DNA of 64,000 nt, from NCBI RefSeq assembly GCF_003473485.1, contig NC_053044.1, positions 53,050,091 to 53,114,090 on the forward strand. Direction: 5' to 3'. Positions 12,500 to 21,954 of this stretch are shown in pieces. Below the pieces are notes generated by a model that was given only the letters and a program-made list of their open reading frames with translations, was not told the DNA's origin and did not search any database. The number at the start of each line of letters is the position of its first letter. Position 1 is the stretch's first letter. The position numbers were made by a program, and so were the translations under genes. This DNA comes from Medicago truncatula. Its lineage: Eukaryota > Streptophyta > Magnoliopsida > Fabales > Fabaceae.

Positions 12500-12975
12500 T
12501 GTTAGAAAGCTCATATATATGACGAGTTTAAACACAAATAAAAGAGAGGAATAAAATGAAATTCCTATTAAGTTGTTTAATAAATTAAGAGAAAAACGAA
12601 GATGCAAAGTTAACAGAACATATGAATAAAGGATTCGGATGAAGCAGAAAATACGAGAACAACGAAGATGCAATATTCATAAAGGATTTGAATAAAGACA
12701 ATTCAAATCATTACAAAGTTTAAGTACAAAGCTAAACCAATGATTCACTACAATAATCCAAACATAAGCAATACCCTTTTATGATGGATCTATCTTTTTG
12801 TATAAATGCTTTCAAATTATTGTGGTCATTTTTTACATTACTGTACTATTTTTTAACAGAAAAAATCTTCTCTTTATATTGTCATTTTTTTTTATTTTTT
12901 TTTAAAAGGACTTGGATAGTGGGGTCCACAGTTTGACAAATTCTCTCTCAATAAACTGAAGAGTAAAAAAGAAGA
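12500..12975. other. Intergenic stretch
   Basis: AT-rich spacer before the MULE-like element. No gene or element end supported. Confidence 0.5.
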
Positions 12976-13605
12976 GAGAATTGTTGTTCTCACCTTAGAT
13001 AAAGGCTGTGCCACATTAATAAAATACAATTTTGCTCCTTCGATAGTTAATTGTCGAGGAATTTGAAATTCGGCCGCAGTTAATTGTCGAGAAAAACCTC
13101 GGTAGTTAACTGCCGAGGAACTTCTGCTACAAATCTGGCATAAGCTCTCTTATTCATTATTCATCTCATCTTCTTCAAATTTCTCTCGCAAAACTCTCTA
13201 AAAAACACAACCAAATTTATTCAACAAAATCACAAGTAAGTAATTATAATGCTATTAACTTACATTTTAGTTGTTATAAATGTTTTTATTTTTTAGTTTT
13301 TGAGTACATTTATTATTTTTTAGTTTTTGACTAGATTTACATGTTATAATTAATTTTTAGGGTGGATGTTAGTTGATTAATGTTGTTAAAATATTTGCAT
13401 CATGTTTATGTTATAATTTAGAATTTTAGGGTTATTTATTATTTTGTTGTTTTATATTTATTTTTTTATTTTAGTTTTTAATTAGATTTACATGTTATAA
13501 ATCATTTTTAGATTAGTTGATTAATGTTATATTATATGATTAAACATAAGTTGAATGATTTATGTTATATTATATGATTAATTTTTTTATTTTAGTAAGA
13601 GTATA

Positions 13606-13886
13606 CTCCCTCCGTCCCAAATTGTAAGACGTTTTGGCCATTTCACACGTATTAAGAAATGTAATTAATATTGCGTGGGGAAGAGAAATTATGAGTTGTT
13701 TTACAAAATTATCCCTAATAAATGGTATGAAAAAGATAAATGAAATAATTGAAAGAAGAGAGGGTAATTAATAGTTAAGGATATAATAGGAAAAGTAACA
13801 TAAATATTTCATTGGTATTGTAAAGCGACATATAATCTGGGACAAATTTTTTTTCTAAAGCGACATACAATTTGGGACGGAGGGAG
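13606..13886. mobile_element. Stowaway MITE nested in the MULE-like element
   Basis: 281 bp with perfect CTCCCTCCGTCCCAAATTGTA ends in inverted orientation over about 20 bp, flanked by TA (13604-13605 and 13887-13888). It sits in the apparent 5' UTR intron of the plus-strand ORF of the MULE-like element. Confidence 0.92.
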
Positions 13887-14021
13887 TATGATTTATAATT
13901 TTAGGGTTATTTTTATGAATTTTAGAGTCTATGTATAATGTGCACATCAAGTGTTTGATGAAATGTTTGAATGAGTTTTTCATTGATTGTTTTTAATTTC
14001 TTATTGTGTAGATTTGAAACA

Positions 14022-14369
14022 ATGGCCGGGTGGATCGACGTTCATGCGTAATTCAACGGCGGAGAACCTCAGAGGTTGAAGGTTCGGTGCCTTGGTGTAA
14101 CGTTAAGAGGTCTCAAGGATCAACTGACTGAATTCAACCAAGGAGTCAACCCCAGAGACACAAGGAGGGTGGAACACCTTCGATATAAACGTCCAACGCT
14201 CGACGAGGGGAGAGTTTCATTCACTTGGGTGGAATTAACAAACGACGAAAACGTGACGAGCATGTTTTGGGAGCACAGTATGTTCCAGTGGGTCGATATG
14301 CGGGTGACGTTGCTGAGATCAACTGAAGATATCATCAACAACTTGATTCCGCCAGAAGATCGTCATTAG
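14022..14369 (+). pseudogene. MULE-associated ORF, N-terminal-like domain only
   Basis: ATG at 14022 follows a likely splice acceptor (TTATTGTGTAG at 14011). The frame reads MAGWIDVHA, an in-frame TAA at 14049, then FNGGEPQRLKVRCLGVTLRG and continues to WEHSMFQWVDMRVTLLRSTE and NLIPPEDRH before a stop at 14367-14369. A downstream ATG at 14076 opens 97 residues. I recall similar short legume proteins beginning the same way; the pattern of NDENV followed by a beta-like MRVTLL stretch resembles the small N-terminal domain found before some MULE transposases, but this is inference. The early TAA, probably from a CAA codon, makes the full form a pseudogene. Confidence 0.6.
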
Positions 14370-14379
14370 TTAGGGTAAG

Positions 14380-14710
14380 GTGCATTCCAACTGCAACAAT
14401 TGTCTTACCTTTGAATGAGATAAATTCAAACCTGCCAAACAACAGGACTCAAGCATTTCGCTCGGCATTCATGTTTTTCCTTTGAAAAGATTAAATTCTT
14501 GTTAGGCTGGTTTAGATGAAGGTATTAAGTGTCAAGGAATGAACCTCATTTCGTTGGCACTTGAATACCATCATCTAAAGCAAGCCTAACAAAAATTTAT
14601 TCTTTTCAAAGAAAAACATGAATGTCGAGCGAAATGCTTGAGTCCTGTTGTTTGACAGGTTTGAATTTATCTCATTCAAAGGTAAGACAATTGTGGCAGT
14701 TGTAATGCAC
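14380..14710. repeat. Long imperfect hairpin 1
   Basis: A palindrome of about 331 bp centred near 14545. The arm beginning GTGCATTCCAACTGCAACAA pairs with the arm ending TTGTGGCAGTTGTAATGCAC, and the centre pairs AGTGTCAAGGAAT with TTCGTTGGCACTT around a loop of about 10 bases. Pairing looks near 90 percent by eye. It begins 11 bp after the stop codon of the plus-strand ORF. Such a structure could be a foldback transposon, a siRNA-producing inverted repeat or a young MIRNA-like locus. Confidence 0.85.
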
Positions 14711-14953
14711 ATTCCAACTGCAATAATTGTCTTACTCTGGATGGGACAATTCAAACTTGTTAATCGGCAGGACTCCAGCATCCGATAAGCGTCTTGAACG
14801 CTGGTATTCAAGTGTCAAGGAATGCACCTCATTCTTTTGACACTTGAATACCAGCATTCAAGATGCTGATTGAATACCAGAGTCCTGCTGGATAGCAAGT
14901 TTGAATTTGCCCCATTCAGTGGTAAGATTACTATTGCAGTTGGAAGGTACATT
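14704..14953. repeat. Long imperfect hairpin 2, related to hairpin 1
   Basis: A palindrome of about 250 bp centred near 14829. The arm ATGCACATTCCAACTGCAAT pairs with ATTGCAGTTGGAAGGTACAT, and the stem next to the loop pairs GGTATTCAAGTGTCAA with TTGACACTTGAATACC perfectly. It shares the outer CATTCCAACTGCA motif and the loop-side AGTGTCAAGGAATG motif with hairpin 1, so the two are tandem relatives abutting each other. Confidence 0.85.
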
Positions 14954-15249
14954 CCGAAATGTAATGTAATGTGTAATGCAATGTAATGTGATTACATATA
15001 TTTTGTTTTGAATGGAACAATAATTATCTTATTTATTCACTTTTCGAATTTATTTATCATTACACAATTTTAATTAGTTTGATTCACGTTAGATTTAATT
15101 AGTTTTTATTCGAATACGCAATTATTAAAAACGCGACTTTAATCGAAATTATTCCAAATGCGATTTTATTCTAAGTACCATAATGTCAAACAAAATTTGC
15201 TGAACACAAAAATAAAACATAAAAAAATCGAAAACAATTACGCATTCAT

Positions 15250-15492
15250 TCATTCATTCTCGTCACACAAGTCAATCAGGTTTCCCGCTACAGTCCCTGC
15301 GGCACCTTGTTTTGGTTGAGGACCAAAATAGCATGTCCTCCCGCTCCTCCTCAACCTCGAGTGATTGTACACCGGTACCTTACCCTTATTTTTTTCGGAA
15401 CCATCGCAAACAATTCCGTGCCACGTCATAGACGATTTTTCTTTGTTCTTCTCATCACCTTGAACGTTACCCTGATTCTGATTCTGAGACAT
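15250..15492 (-). CDS. Short ORF inside the MULE-like element, unknown
   Basis: 80 residues, MSQNQNQGNVQGDEKNKEKS at the start, then KVPVYNHSRLRRSGRTCYFG and NLIDLCDENE at the end. Hydrophilic, no recognised domain. It points inward from the right terminal inverted repeat, opposite to the plus-strand ORF, in the place of mudrB in MuDR-like layouts. I do not recognise it, and it may be only a remnant exon. Confidence 0.4.
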   Translation of the reverse strand: MSQNQNQGNVQGDEKNKEKSSMTWHGIVCDGSEKNKGKVPVYNHSRLRRSGRTCYFGPQPKQGAAGTVAGNLIDLCDENE

Positions 15493-15727
15493 ATCTACAT
15501 TAAAAACAAATGGCGATCAAAACCTAACTAAACAACAATGCCATAAAATCATAAAATCAAAAACTAAACCTAAACTATCATCAAAACTTATACCTAAACC
15601 TAAAAAATTCTAACAATTCTACAAGGATTCATCAAAACCTAAACCTAACAATTCAAAAAAAGTTCTCTAACAATTCTAACCTAAACTATCCTAACATATC
15701 ATAAAATCATAAAATCAATAAAATCTA

Positions 15728-16591
15728 GGGTTAATTAAGTTTTTGGTCCCTATAAATATCTGCAGTTTTGGTTTTAGTCCATATAAAAATAAATCACACT
15801 TTTTAGTCCCTACAAATTTTTCTGTTAGTGTTTTTAGTCTCTGTTAAATTAAAATTTGTTTAATTATGCTTAAACTTCTAAATTTTTGAAAGATTTTTTA
15901 CATACATGTTCATAACATCGTAAGTCACTCTTTTGTAATTTTTTTTTAGTTTTTTAACATGTAATGAATTAAATATGAATTTTTCTAAAATCCAAATTTT
16001 CAAGATTATTATATTAATGAAAATTTGGACCTAATAATAAAGTTTTAAGTTACTTTTTTTGTGGAGGAACTTTGTATAATATTATAAGTAAGTATGTGAA
16101 AAATATGTTACAAATTTAAAAGTTTAAACACAATTTAGCAAATTTTAATTTTACAAGGACTAAAAGTATGTGTTGGTCCCTCTTAAATTGAAATTTGTTT
16201 AATTATACTTAAAATTTTATATTTTTAACAGACATGTTAAGAACATTATAATAATCTCTTTTATAAAAAATTAGAATTTTTTAACATGTAATGAATTAAA
16301 TATAATTTTTTTAAAACGCTAAAAATTCAAGATAAAACTAACGAAAATTTGGACCTAAAAATAAAATTTTGAGCTAATTTATTGTGGCTGAACCTTTTAT
16401 TATGTTTTAAACAAGTATGTAAAAAATCATTAAAAATTTTAAAATTTTAAGCATAATTAAACAAATTTTAATTTAACAGGGACTAAAAACACTAACGGAA
16501 AATTTTGTAGGGACTAAAAAATGTGATTTATTTTTATAGGGACTAAAAACAAAACTGCAGATATTTATAAGGATCAAAAACTTAATTAATC
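15728..16591. mobile_element. MULE-type inverted-repeat element with perfect 9-bp duplication
   Basis: 864 bp. The two ends are inverted copies for at least 130 bp, starting GGGTTAATTAAGTTTTTGGT at the left and GATTAATTAAGTTTTTGATC at the right (read in reverse). Both flanks carry taaaatcta (15719-15727 and 16592-16600). It has no coding capacity and is nested within the larger MULE-like element near its right end. Confidence 0.93.
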
Positions 16592-16839
16592 TAAAATCTA
16601 TATAATCGAACCTATATAATCGAAATTTAACAAAAAAAAAAAACAATTCAACCGCAAAACTACAATGCCAGATTTCAAATTCGTTAACTATCGAGAGGAC
16701 AAAATCGTATTTTAATAGTGTCGCACAATGTGGACATAACAAACAATTCTCAAAAGAGAAGCTTCGCCTAGTAAAAAAGACTTGAAATTCAACTGTACAA
16801 AAACAGCTTCTTCTTCATTTTCTCAAACCAAACATAACA

Positions 16840-18132
16840 ATGATGAACCACGATGACATGGTGAATAATATTAATTCGATGCTCCAAAAAGCAGAACCAC
16901 CGGTAACCAGCGACTGTTGCATCTATAAAGTACCTTTTGCTATTCGCAGTCTCAACCCAGACGCATACACCCCCAAAGTCATTTCCATTGGCCCTTTCCA
17001 CCACAGTCACCGCCACCACCACCTCCAAAACATGGAGCGCCACAAACTCATTTACTTCAAAGCTTTTCTCCAACGAACCCAGACAACTCTACACACCTTC
17101 ATTCACTGCATAGATTCTGCTATACCTAATTTTCGTAGCTGTTATTCTGAAACCCTAGACTTTACTCAACAGGAGCTTGTTCAATTAATCTTAATCGATT
17201 CTGGTTTCATAATTGAGCTTTTCTGGAGATCCTATTATGACGATTGGTCTCAAGATGATGGGTTTCTCTTAAAACCTTGGTTAGCTTCTAACATAAGATT
17301 AGATTTGTTGTTACTTGAAAATCAATTGCCATTTTTTGTTATTCAAGAAATTTACAATCTTTCATTTACTTCTACTAACGCTAGTGTTCCCAAGACTAAA
17401 ATCCCTTCTTTTCTTGAACTTAGTTTTGATTATTTTGCATATTACAATCAATCAAACTTGGGTTTTGATAATGGCGATTTTAGTATAAGGCACTTCACTG
17501 ATCTGATTAGGATTTTCCACCTGCAACATCCTTTGCAAAGACGGCCGCTTAGAATTGATGAACCAATGAAACATCTACAGAGTGCAACTGAGTTGTTAGA
17601 AGCTGGGGTGAGGTTTAAAGTGAACACTAAAAGTGAGTGTTTACTTGATTTGAGGTTTTCAGGACGGGTTCTTGAAATTCCTCAATTGAAAGTTGAGGAT
17701 TGGACTGAAATTTTGTTTCGGAATATGGTTGCTTTGGAGCAATGTCACTACCCTAGTGAGTCCTACATTACGGATTATGTTGCTGTTTTGGATTTCCTTA
17801 TTAATACTGGCAAGGATGTGGATATACTTGTTCAGAAGAAAATACTGGTGAATTGGCTTGGGGATAGTGATTCTGTGGCTAACTTGTTTAATAGTCTTTG
17901 GAAAAATGTTACACATTTGTATTTCAGTTCTCAGTACTCTATTCTATGTGAAGACTTGAATGGTTTTTGTCATGATCCTTGGCATAGATTGAAGGCGACT
18001 CTCAGACGTGATTATTGCAACAGTCCTTGGCAAACTGCTGCTTCCATTGCTGGAATTTTACTACTTATTCTCTCTTTACTTCAATCAGTTTGTGCAGTGT
18101 TGCAAGTTGTACAACAATATAATGATTCATAG
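16840..18132 (+). CDS. DUF247 / UPF0481 protein
   Basis: Intronless, 430 residues, normal for the family. The N-terminal signature CCIYKVPFAIRSLNP plus AYTPKVISIGPFHH is followed by ERHKLIYFKAFLQR, the middle LLLLENQLPFFVIQEIY and the C-terminal DPWHRLKATLRRDY, and ends in a hydrophobic helix near residues 398-420 (IAGILLLILSLLQSVCAVLQ), the usual single C-terminal membrane anchor. DUF247 proteins form large plant families of largely unknown biochemical role; some act in grass self-incompatibility and others are linked to defence, which need not apply here. The ATG lies only about 88 bp right of the MULE-like element's end, so upstream control sequence is at least partly transposon-derived. 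Two broken copies follow at 21533 and 21955, marking a local duplication. Confidence 0.95.
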   Translation: MMNHDDMVNNINSMLQKAEPPVTSDCCIYKVPFAIRSLNPDAYTPKVISIGPFHHSHRHHHLQNMERHKLIYFKAFLQRTQTTLHTFIHCIDSAIPNFRSCYSETLDFTQQELVQLILIDSGFIIELFWRSYYDDWSQDDGFLLKPWLASNIRLDLLLLENQLPFFVIQEIYNLSFTSTNASVPKTKIPSFLELSFDYFAYYNQSNLGFDNGDFSIRHFTDLIRIFHLQHPLQRRPLRIDEPMKHLQSATELLEAGVRFKVNTKSECLLDLRFSGRVLEIPQLKVEDWTEILFRNMVALEQCHYPSESYITDYVAVLDFLINTGKDVDILVQKKILVNWLGDSDSVANLFNSLWKNVTHLYFSSQYSILCEDLNGFCHDPWHRLKATLRRDYCNSPWQTAASIAGILLLILSLLQSVCAVLQVVQQYNDS

Positions 18133-19289
18133 TAAGTTCAATCATTGTTGAATTCATAATTATTGTGATTATTATTATTACCAATTTAAGTGTTTCAATG
18201 GTTTCATTATTTTGCATGTTGTACTAGATTGAAATTGCAACTTCATATAAATAAACTTTGCATGAAATAGTTATGAAACCCCAATAGTTAATCAGTGGAT
18301 CGTTGACCATACAAGGAGATAAGTGAAAGAAAGTTAAACCAGTCAAATTAAGTTTAAGACTTTGGTGCTTTCAGTACTTGAATAATTTGTAAAATTTAGC
18401 ATTTCTGGTATTTGATTATTTATTTTTTCTTCTATGCAATATGCATTCAACTTGATAAAATGAAGTGTTTGGTGCTGCAATAATGCTTGCTGGAGTAGAA
18501 CTCATAGATAACTACCTCTGCAAGTTTGCAACTGTATATGTTTCTTATTTTTTTTAAGGAAAGTTATTTGAATATGTGAATTAAAGTTATCTTGTTTATC
18601 TAGTGGTTCAAATTCAAACACTAAGTTGATTGGAGCTACAAATTATTAATGGTCTACATCTTTTACTTGAGTTTGATTTTGGCTTAGAAAGTGATTAACA
18701 ATTCCTTTAATGGTGCCAACTGATTTTGGTTGTTAATGTTGGTAGAGAATTTGGTTTACATCAAAGAATTACGTGGCATGATTGCCGAAAACAATACCAC
18801 TTAATCTGCTATGATGTATCAACTATGAGATTGGTTGCAGGCTGGCAGCAAACTGCTACAAGGTATCGAATATGAATCTGCACATTCCTCTATCAGTTTG
18901 GAGGGCAGAAGAGAAATCCTAATGACAGAATTTTGACACTTCCTAAAATTTTAAGTAGGTAAAGAAAATTTAGGAAAAAATAATTTCATGCGTAAATTTT
19001 ACCAAAATTTTAAAATGATAAGATATTTTTGCAAATGGTCAGAAAAATATTAAGGAATAGAGGCAATTGGCCCCAAATAAGGTAAATATATGTTCTAAAC
19101 TTCTGTTATTTAAAGATAACAAAGTATTTATAATATAATTTATAATTCTTTTACAATATAAAACAACTTTTTTTTTGTTGATTTGTTGGCAAAATACTTG
19201 GTCTTCTGTGTTATGATATCTTTCAGATTTATTTTTTGGACAATATAATTCAAACATGAGCAAAATAGAAGAGTCTCCATGGTACAACT
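18133..19289. other. 3' flank of the DUF247 gene, shared with the later copies
   Basis: The first 350 bp after the stop (AGTTCAATCATTGTTGAATT onward) is repeated after the fragments at 21775 and 23110, and a stretch near 18600-18720 recurs near 23500-23600. So the duplicated unit extended well past the coding sequence. No gene seen. Confidence 0.75.
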
Positions 19290-19565
19290 ACTTCCTCTCT
19301 TCTAGATTATATGTCGCTTTCAAAAAAAAAAATTTGTTTTAAATTATACGCCAATTTATTAATGAAACATTAATGTTACTTTCCTATTATATCCTTAACT
19401 ATTTATTACTCTATTTTTTTAACTCTTTCTTTTATCTTTCTCGTATCATTTATTAAGGATAATTTCTCAAAACAACTCATAATATCTTTCTTCACACAAA
19501 ATTAATTACATTTTTTAATACGTGTGAAATCTCCAAAATGTCATATAATTTGAGACGAGGGTGTA
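19290..19565. mobile_element. Degraded Stowaway-like MITE
   Basis: Left end contains TAGATTATATGTCGCTTTCA and the right end TGTCATATAATTTGAGACGA, imperfect inverted copies related to the element at 13606-13886. Borders are uncertain. Confidence 0.6.
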
Positions 19566-19585
19566 ATATTTTGGGTGTTAGTTAA

Positions 19586-20194
19586 GAGCATCTACAATGG
19601 TGAGGTCTTCACCATTTAAGACCTAGTACCTAATAGGTACTTCCATTGTGGAAAAAAGTTTGGGTGTCTTCTAAGACATGGGGTCTAACTTAAGACTTCC
19701 ATCTTTAAGTGGTCCCCACACACTTTTTTATTAAAATAATACTCCCTCCGGTCTCAAATGTAGGGAAAAAAACAAAAAAAATTGTGGTCTCAAATGTAAG
19801 AAAAAATATAGTAAAAGCAACCTAATAAATGCTACTATTCCAATTTTACCCCATCTCCATGAGTTCAAGAGTCACTTTCATTAATTATTACTAAAACATG
19901 ACAATGACAAAATTGAAAAGTTGTACTTTTTTAACATGACTTCAATGTAATCAATTCATTTTCTTAATTGGTGTGTTTTTTTTTCTCCCTACATTTGAGA
20001 CCGGAGGGAGTATGTTAGTGGTGAAATTTAAATGATTAAGAGTTAGTGGTGGGATCCATTTAGACTTTTTGTTAGAAGATCTACATTGGAGAGTACCTAT
20101 TAGGTACTGTTATTATAAAAATAATAAAAAAGTGACGTGTACAAGTGAGATCCATTTAAGATCTTCAATTTGAGGGTCTTCATTGTAGATTCTG
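19586..20194. mobile_element. MITE with TAA duplication, split by a Stowaway
   Basis: Ends GAGCATCTACAATG (left) and CATTGTAGATTCTG (right) are near-perfect inverted repeats, flanked by TAA on each side (19583-19585, 20195-20197), as in PIF/Harbinger-type MITEs. Internal segments AGTACCTAATAGGTACT and TACCTATTAGGTACTG also recur in inverted arrangement. A 269-bp Stowaway inserted in it at 19742, leaving an original length near 338 bp. Confidence 0.8.
19742..20010. mobile_element. Stowaway MITE nested in another MITE
   Basis: 269 bp, ends CTCCCTCCGGTCTCAAATGT and its reverse complement, flanked by TA (19740-19741 and 20011-20012). Inserted within the MITE 19586-20194. Confidence 0.92.
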
Positions 20195-20511
20195 TAAGTG
20201 CATCTTACCAAAAGTTGCATATGAGGCCCGATCATAACTCTTAATTATTGGGAATCCCAATTGGAATTTCCAACTGTTTGCCGCCTATCTTCATTGCTGC
20301 CTGGACCCACATAACGTTCCCCAAAATTCTTTTTGATTGTCGTTTTGGTTTCTATCATTTTCGATAAATTTCTGCTGGTTCCCTTTTTCAAATGGTTGCT
20401 CATTACTGTCATTATTATTCTCGAACTCTTACACTCCCTCAAGCATTCCCATAAATGGACAAATTTTGTTTACTAGGTTTCAAAAGAACTAAGAATTAAG
20501 AACGTTACAAG

Positions 20512-21529
20512 GTGGTGATTCCTGAAAATACAATGATTAAATTTTCAGAAGATATGCTTATAGATTTAAATGTTTCTGAAGAGTTAAAGTCATTGAGTGA
20601 GATTGATACGTTTGTTAGATTTGATCTCTCATATCCGAGATTTGAGATTAAGAATCATGGGTATAATGCAGATGCTGTTGCCATGCAATTGAAAGATAAC
20701 TCAGGAGATATCACTAACGCGAGGGATAGGTATTTTGCTTGCATTGTTTCTATGTTGGCTCATACAGACATGATCCCAGCTGATAAGGGTGATTTGGCAA
20801 CAGTTGATAAAGACATTTCTGCTAATATTTCAAGTAGGACATTGTCAAATGGGAAGAGGATGACAAATCTTGTCCTTAAGGTGGCCCTTCATGCCTTTTG
20901 TCATGATATAAGTGATGGAAGATTAAAATGTTATGATGCATTTACCAAGGTAAGTAAGTGGCAACTTTATCAGTGAAACAAGATTGGTTAACATCTGCAG
21001 GGAAATTCATGCTGCTGGCTCAGTTGGGAAAATCATGGACATGCTGACCTTGCGAGACATCAATGCTGAGAACAATGTATTTTCATACATGCTAGTAAGG
21101 TTATCCAGCCCTGCGTTGGTGAAGAAAGCTCTTCAACTCATGCCCTATAAGGCCATTTATGGGTACTTTGATCCAGCAGCTGTAAGAGCTTATAGGAATT
21201 TTGATCAAGCAGCTGTAAGAGCTTATAGGAATTTTGATCAAGCTGGTCTAGCTGCACAGATTGCTGCAGGTCCACTTTGTGTCTACTGTAAGGGAAATAT
21301 TAATCCATTGACAATTGCTAATTATTCTGACGATATTAAGTTGTCACAACTTGCCCCTATTTACAAAGCTCCGTACCATGAGCCCACACTACGGCTTGTG
21401 AAGATCATACTTGATGAATATGGAATCCAGTATGGTAGATGGTATCAGGGTGCTAGGGCAGCTGCGATACAATCTCCAACTGATAACCGTTTCAGAGCTA
21501 TTGTTAAGAAAATCCGCGAAGTAGCTTAA
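20512..21529 (+). pseudogene. Endogenous rhabdovirus-like nucleocapsid fossil
   Basis: About 1 kb on the plus strand whose product reads like the nucleocapsid protein of plant rhabdoviruses and their relatives (cytorhabdovirus/varicosavirus side). Telling stretches are YFACIVSMLAHTDMIP, RMTNLVLKVALHAFCHD, NVFSYMLVRLSSPALVKKAL and PYKAIYGYFD. No plant domain family that I know carries these. The locus looks broken in about one place and is otherwise open; its 5' part may be incomplete relative to full viral N proteins of 400-460 residues. Its good preservation suggests a fairly recent integration or slow decay. It lies inside the DUF247 cluster and its right end meets a DUF247 remnant almost directly. 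The family call rests on remembered resemblance, not on a search. Confidence 0.6.
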
Positions 21530-21532
21530 TGG

Positions 21533-21773
21533 TCTTTATAAAATGTTGCACATTTGAATTTCTGTTCTCATTACTCTATTCTATGTGATCTTTAAAAAAT
21601 GTAGCTTTATGTTTTTGAGTGATGCTTGGCTTAAATTGAAGGCTACTCTCAGGCATGATTTTTGCACTAGTTGGCAACAGCTGCTTCTGTTGCTGGAATT
21701 TTACTACTTATTCTCTTTACTTCAATCAGTTTATTCTGTCTTGCGAGTTATGAAGCAATATAATGACTCCTAG
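21533..21773 (+). pseudogene. DUF247 fragment (C-terminal end)
   Basis: Matches the 3' end of the 16840-18132 gene: the DNA from TGGTCTTTATAAAATGTTGC onward parallels its segment beginning near 17893, and the last frame reads LKLKATLRHDF then SLLQSVYSVLRV and KQYNDS before the stop at 21771-21773. It lacks everything upstream, which is replaced at the left by the virus-like fossil. Small indels have changed the frame in the region of the membrane helix. The 3' flank also matches that of the intact gene. Confidence 0.88.
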
Positions 21774-21954
21774 TGAGTTCAATCATTGTCGGATTCATAA
21801 CTATTGTAATAATTATTACCGATTTATGTTGCTTCAATGGTATCTTTGTTTTGTTTGTTGTTTTAGATTGAAACTGCAATTTCATGTACAGTGATTTTGC
21901 ATGAAGTACTTGTGGAATCTCAATAATTAATCAGTCACATCTTCACTCTAATAT

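Larger units (their letters stand above)
12976..16751. mobile_element. MULE-like element with long TIRs and convergent ORFs
   Basis: About 3.78 kb. The left end (GAGAATTGTTGTT, then a block ending GAATTTGAAATTCGG near 13073) and the reverse complement of the right end (GAGAATTGTTTGTT, then TTTGAAATCTGG) align over roughly 90-100 bp, including ATTAAAATACGATTTTG-like and CGATAGTTAA-like segments. The flanks aaaagaaga (12967-12975) and aaaagagaa (16752-16760) are a near-match 9-bp duplication, as expected for Mutator-like elements. Inside: a plus-strand ORF remnant (14022-14369), two long hairpins (14380-14710 and 14704-14953), a minus-strand ORF (15250-15492), a Stowaway MITE (13606-13886) and a second MULE-type MITE (15728-16591). 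The layout of two genes firing inward from TIR promoters resembles MuDR, but no transposase catalytic domain is present. Confidence 0.75.

Noticed and set aside
20245-20442. Minus-strand open frame of 65 codons just left of the virus-like fossil, with Asn/Gln-rich readings in a neighbouring frame
   Set aside because: No recognisable domain in any frame and no splice context; could be a worn gag-like or exon fragment but nothing supports a call.
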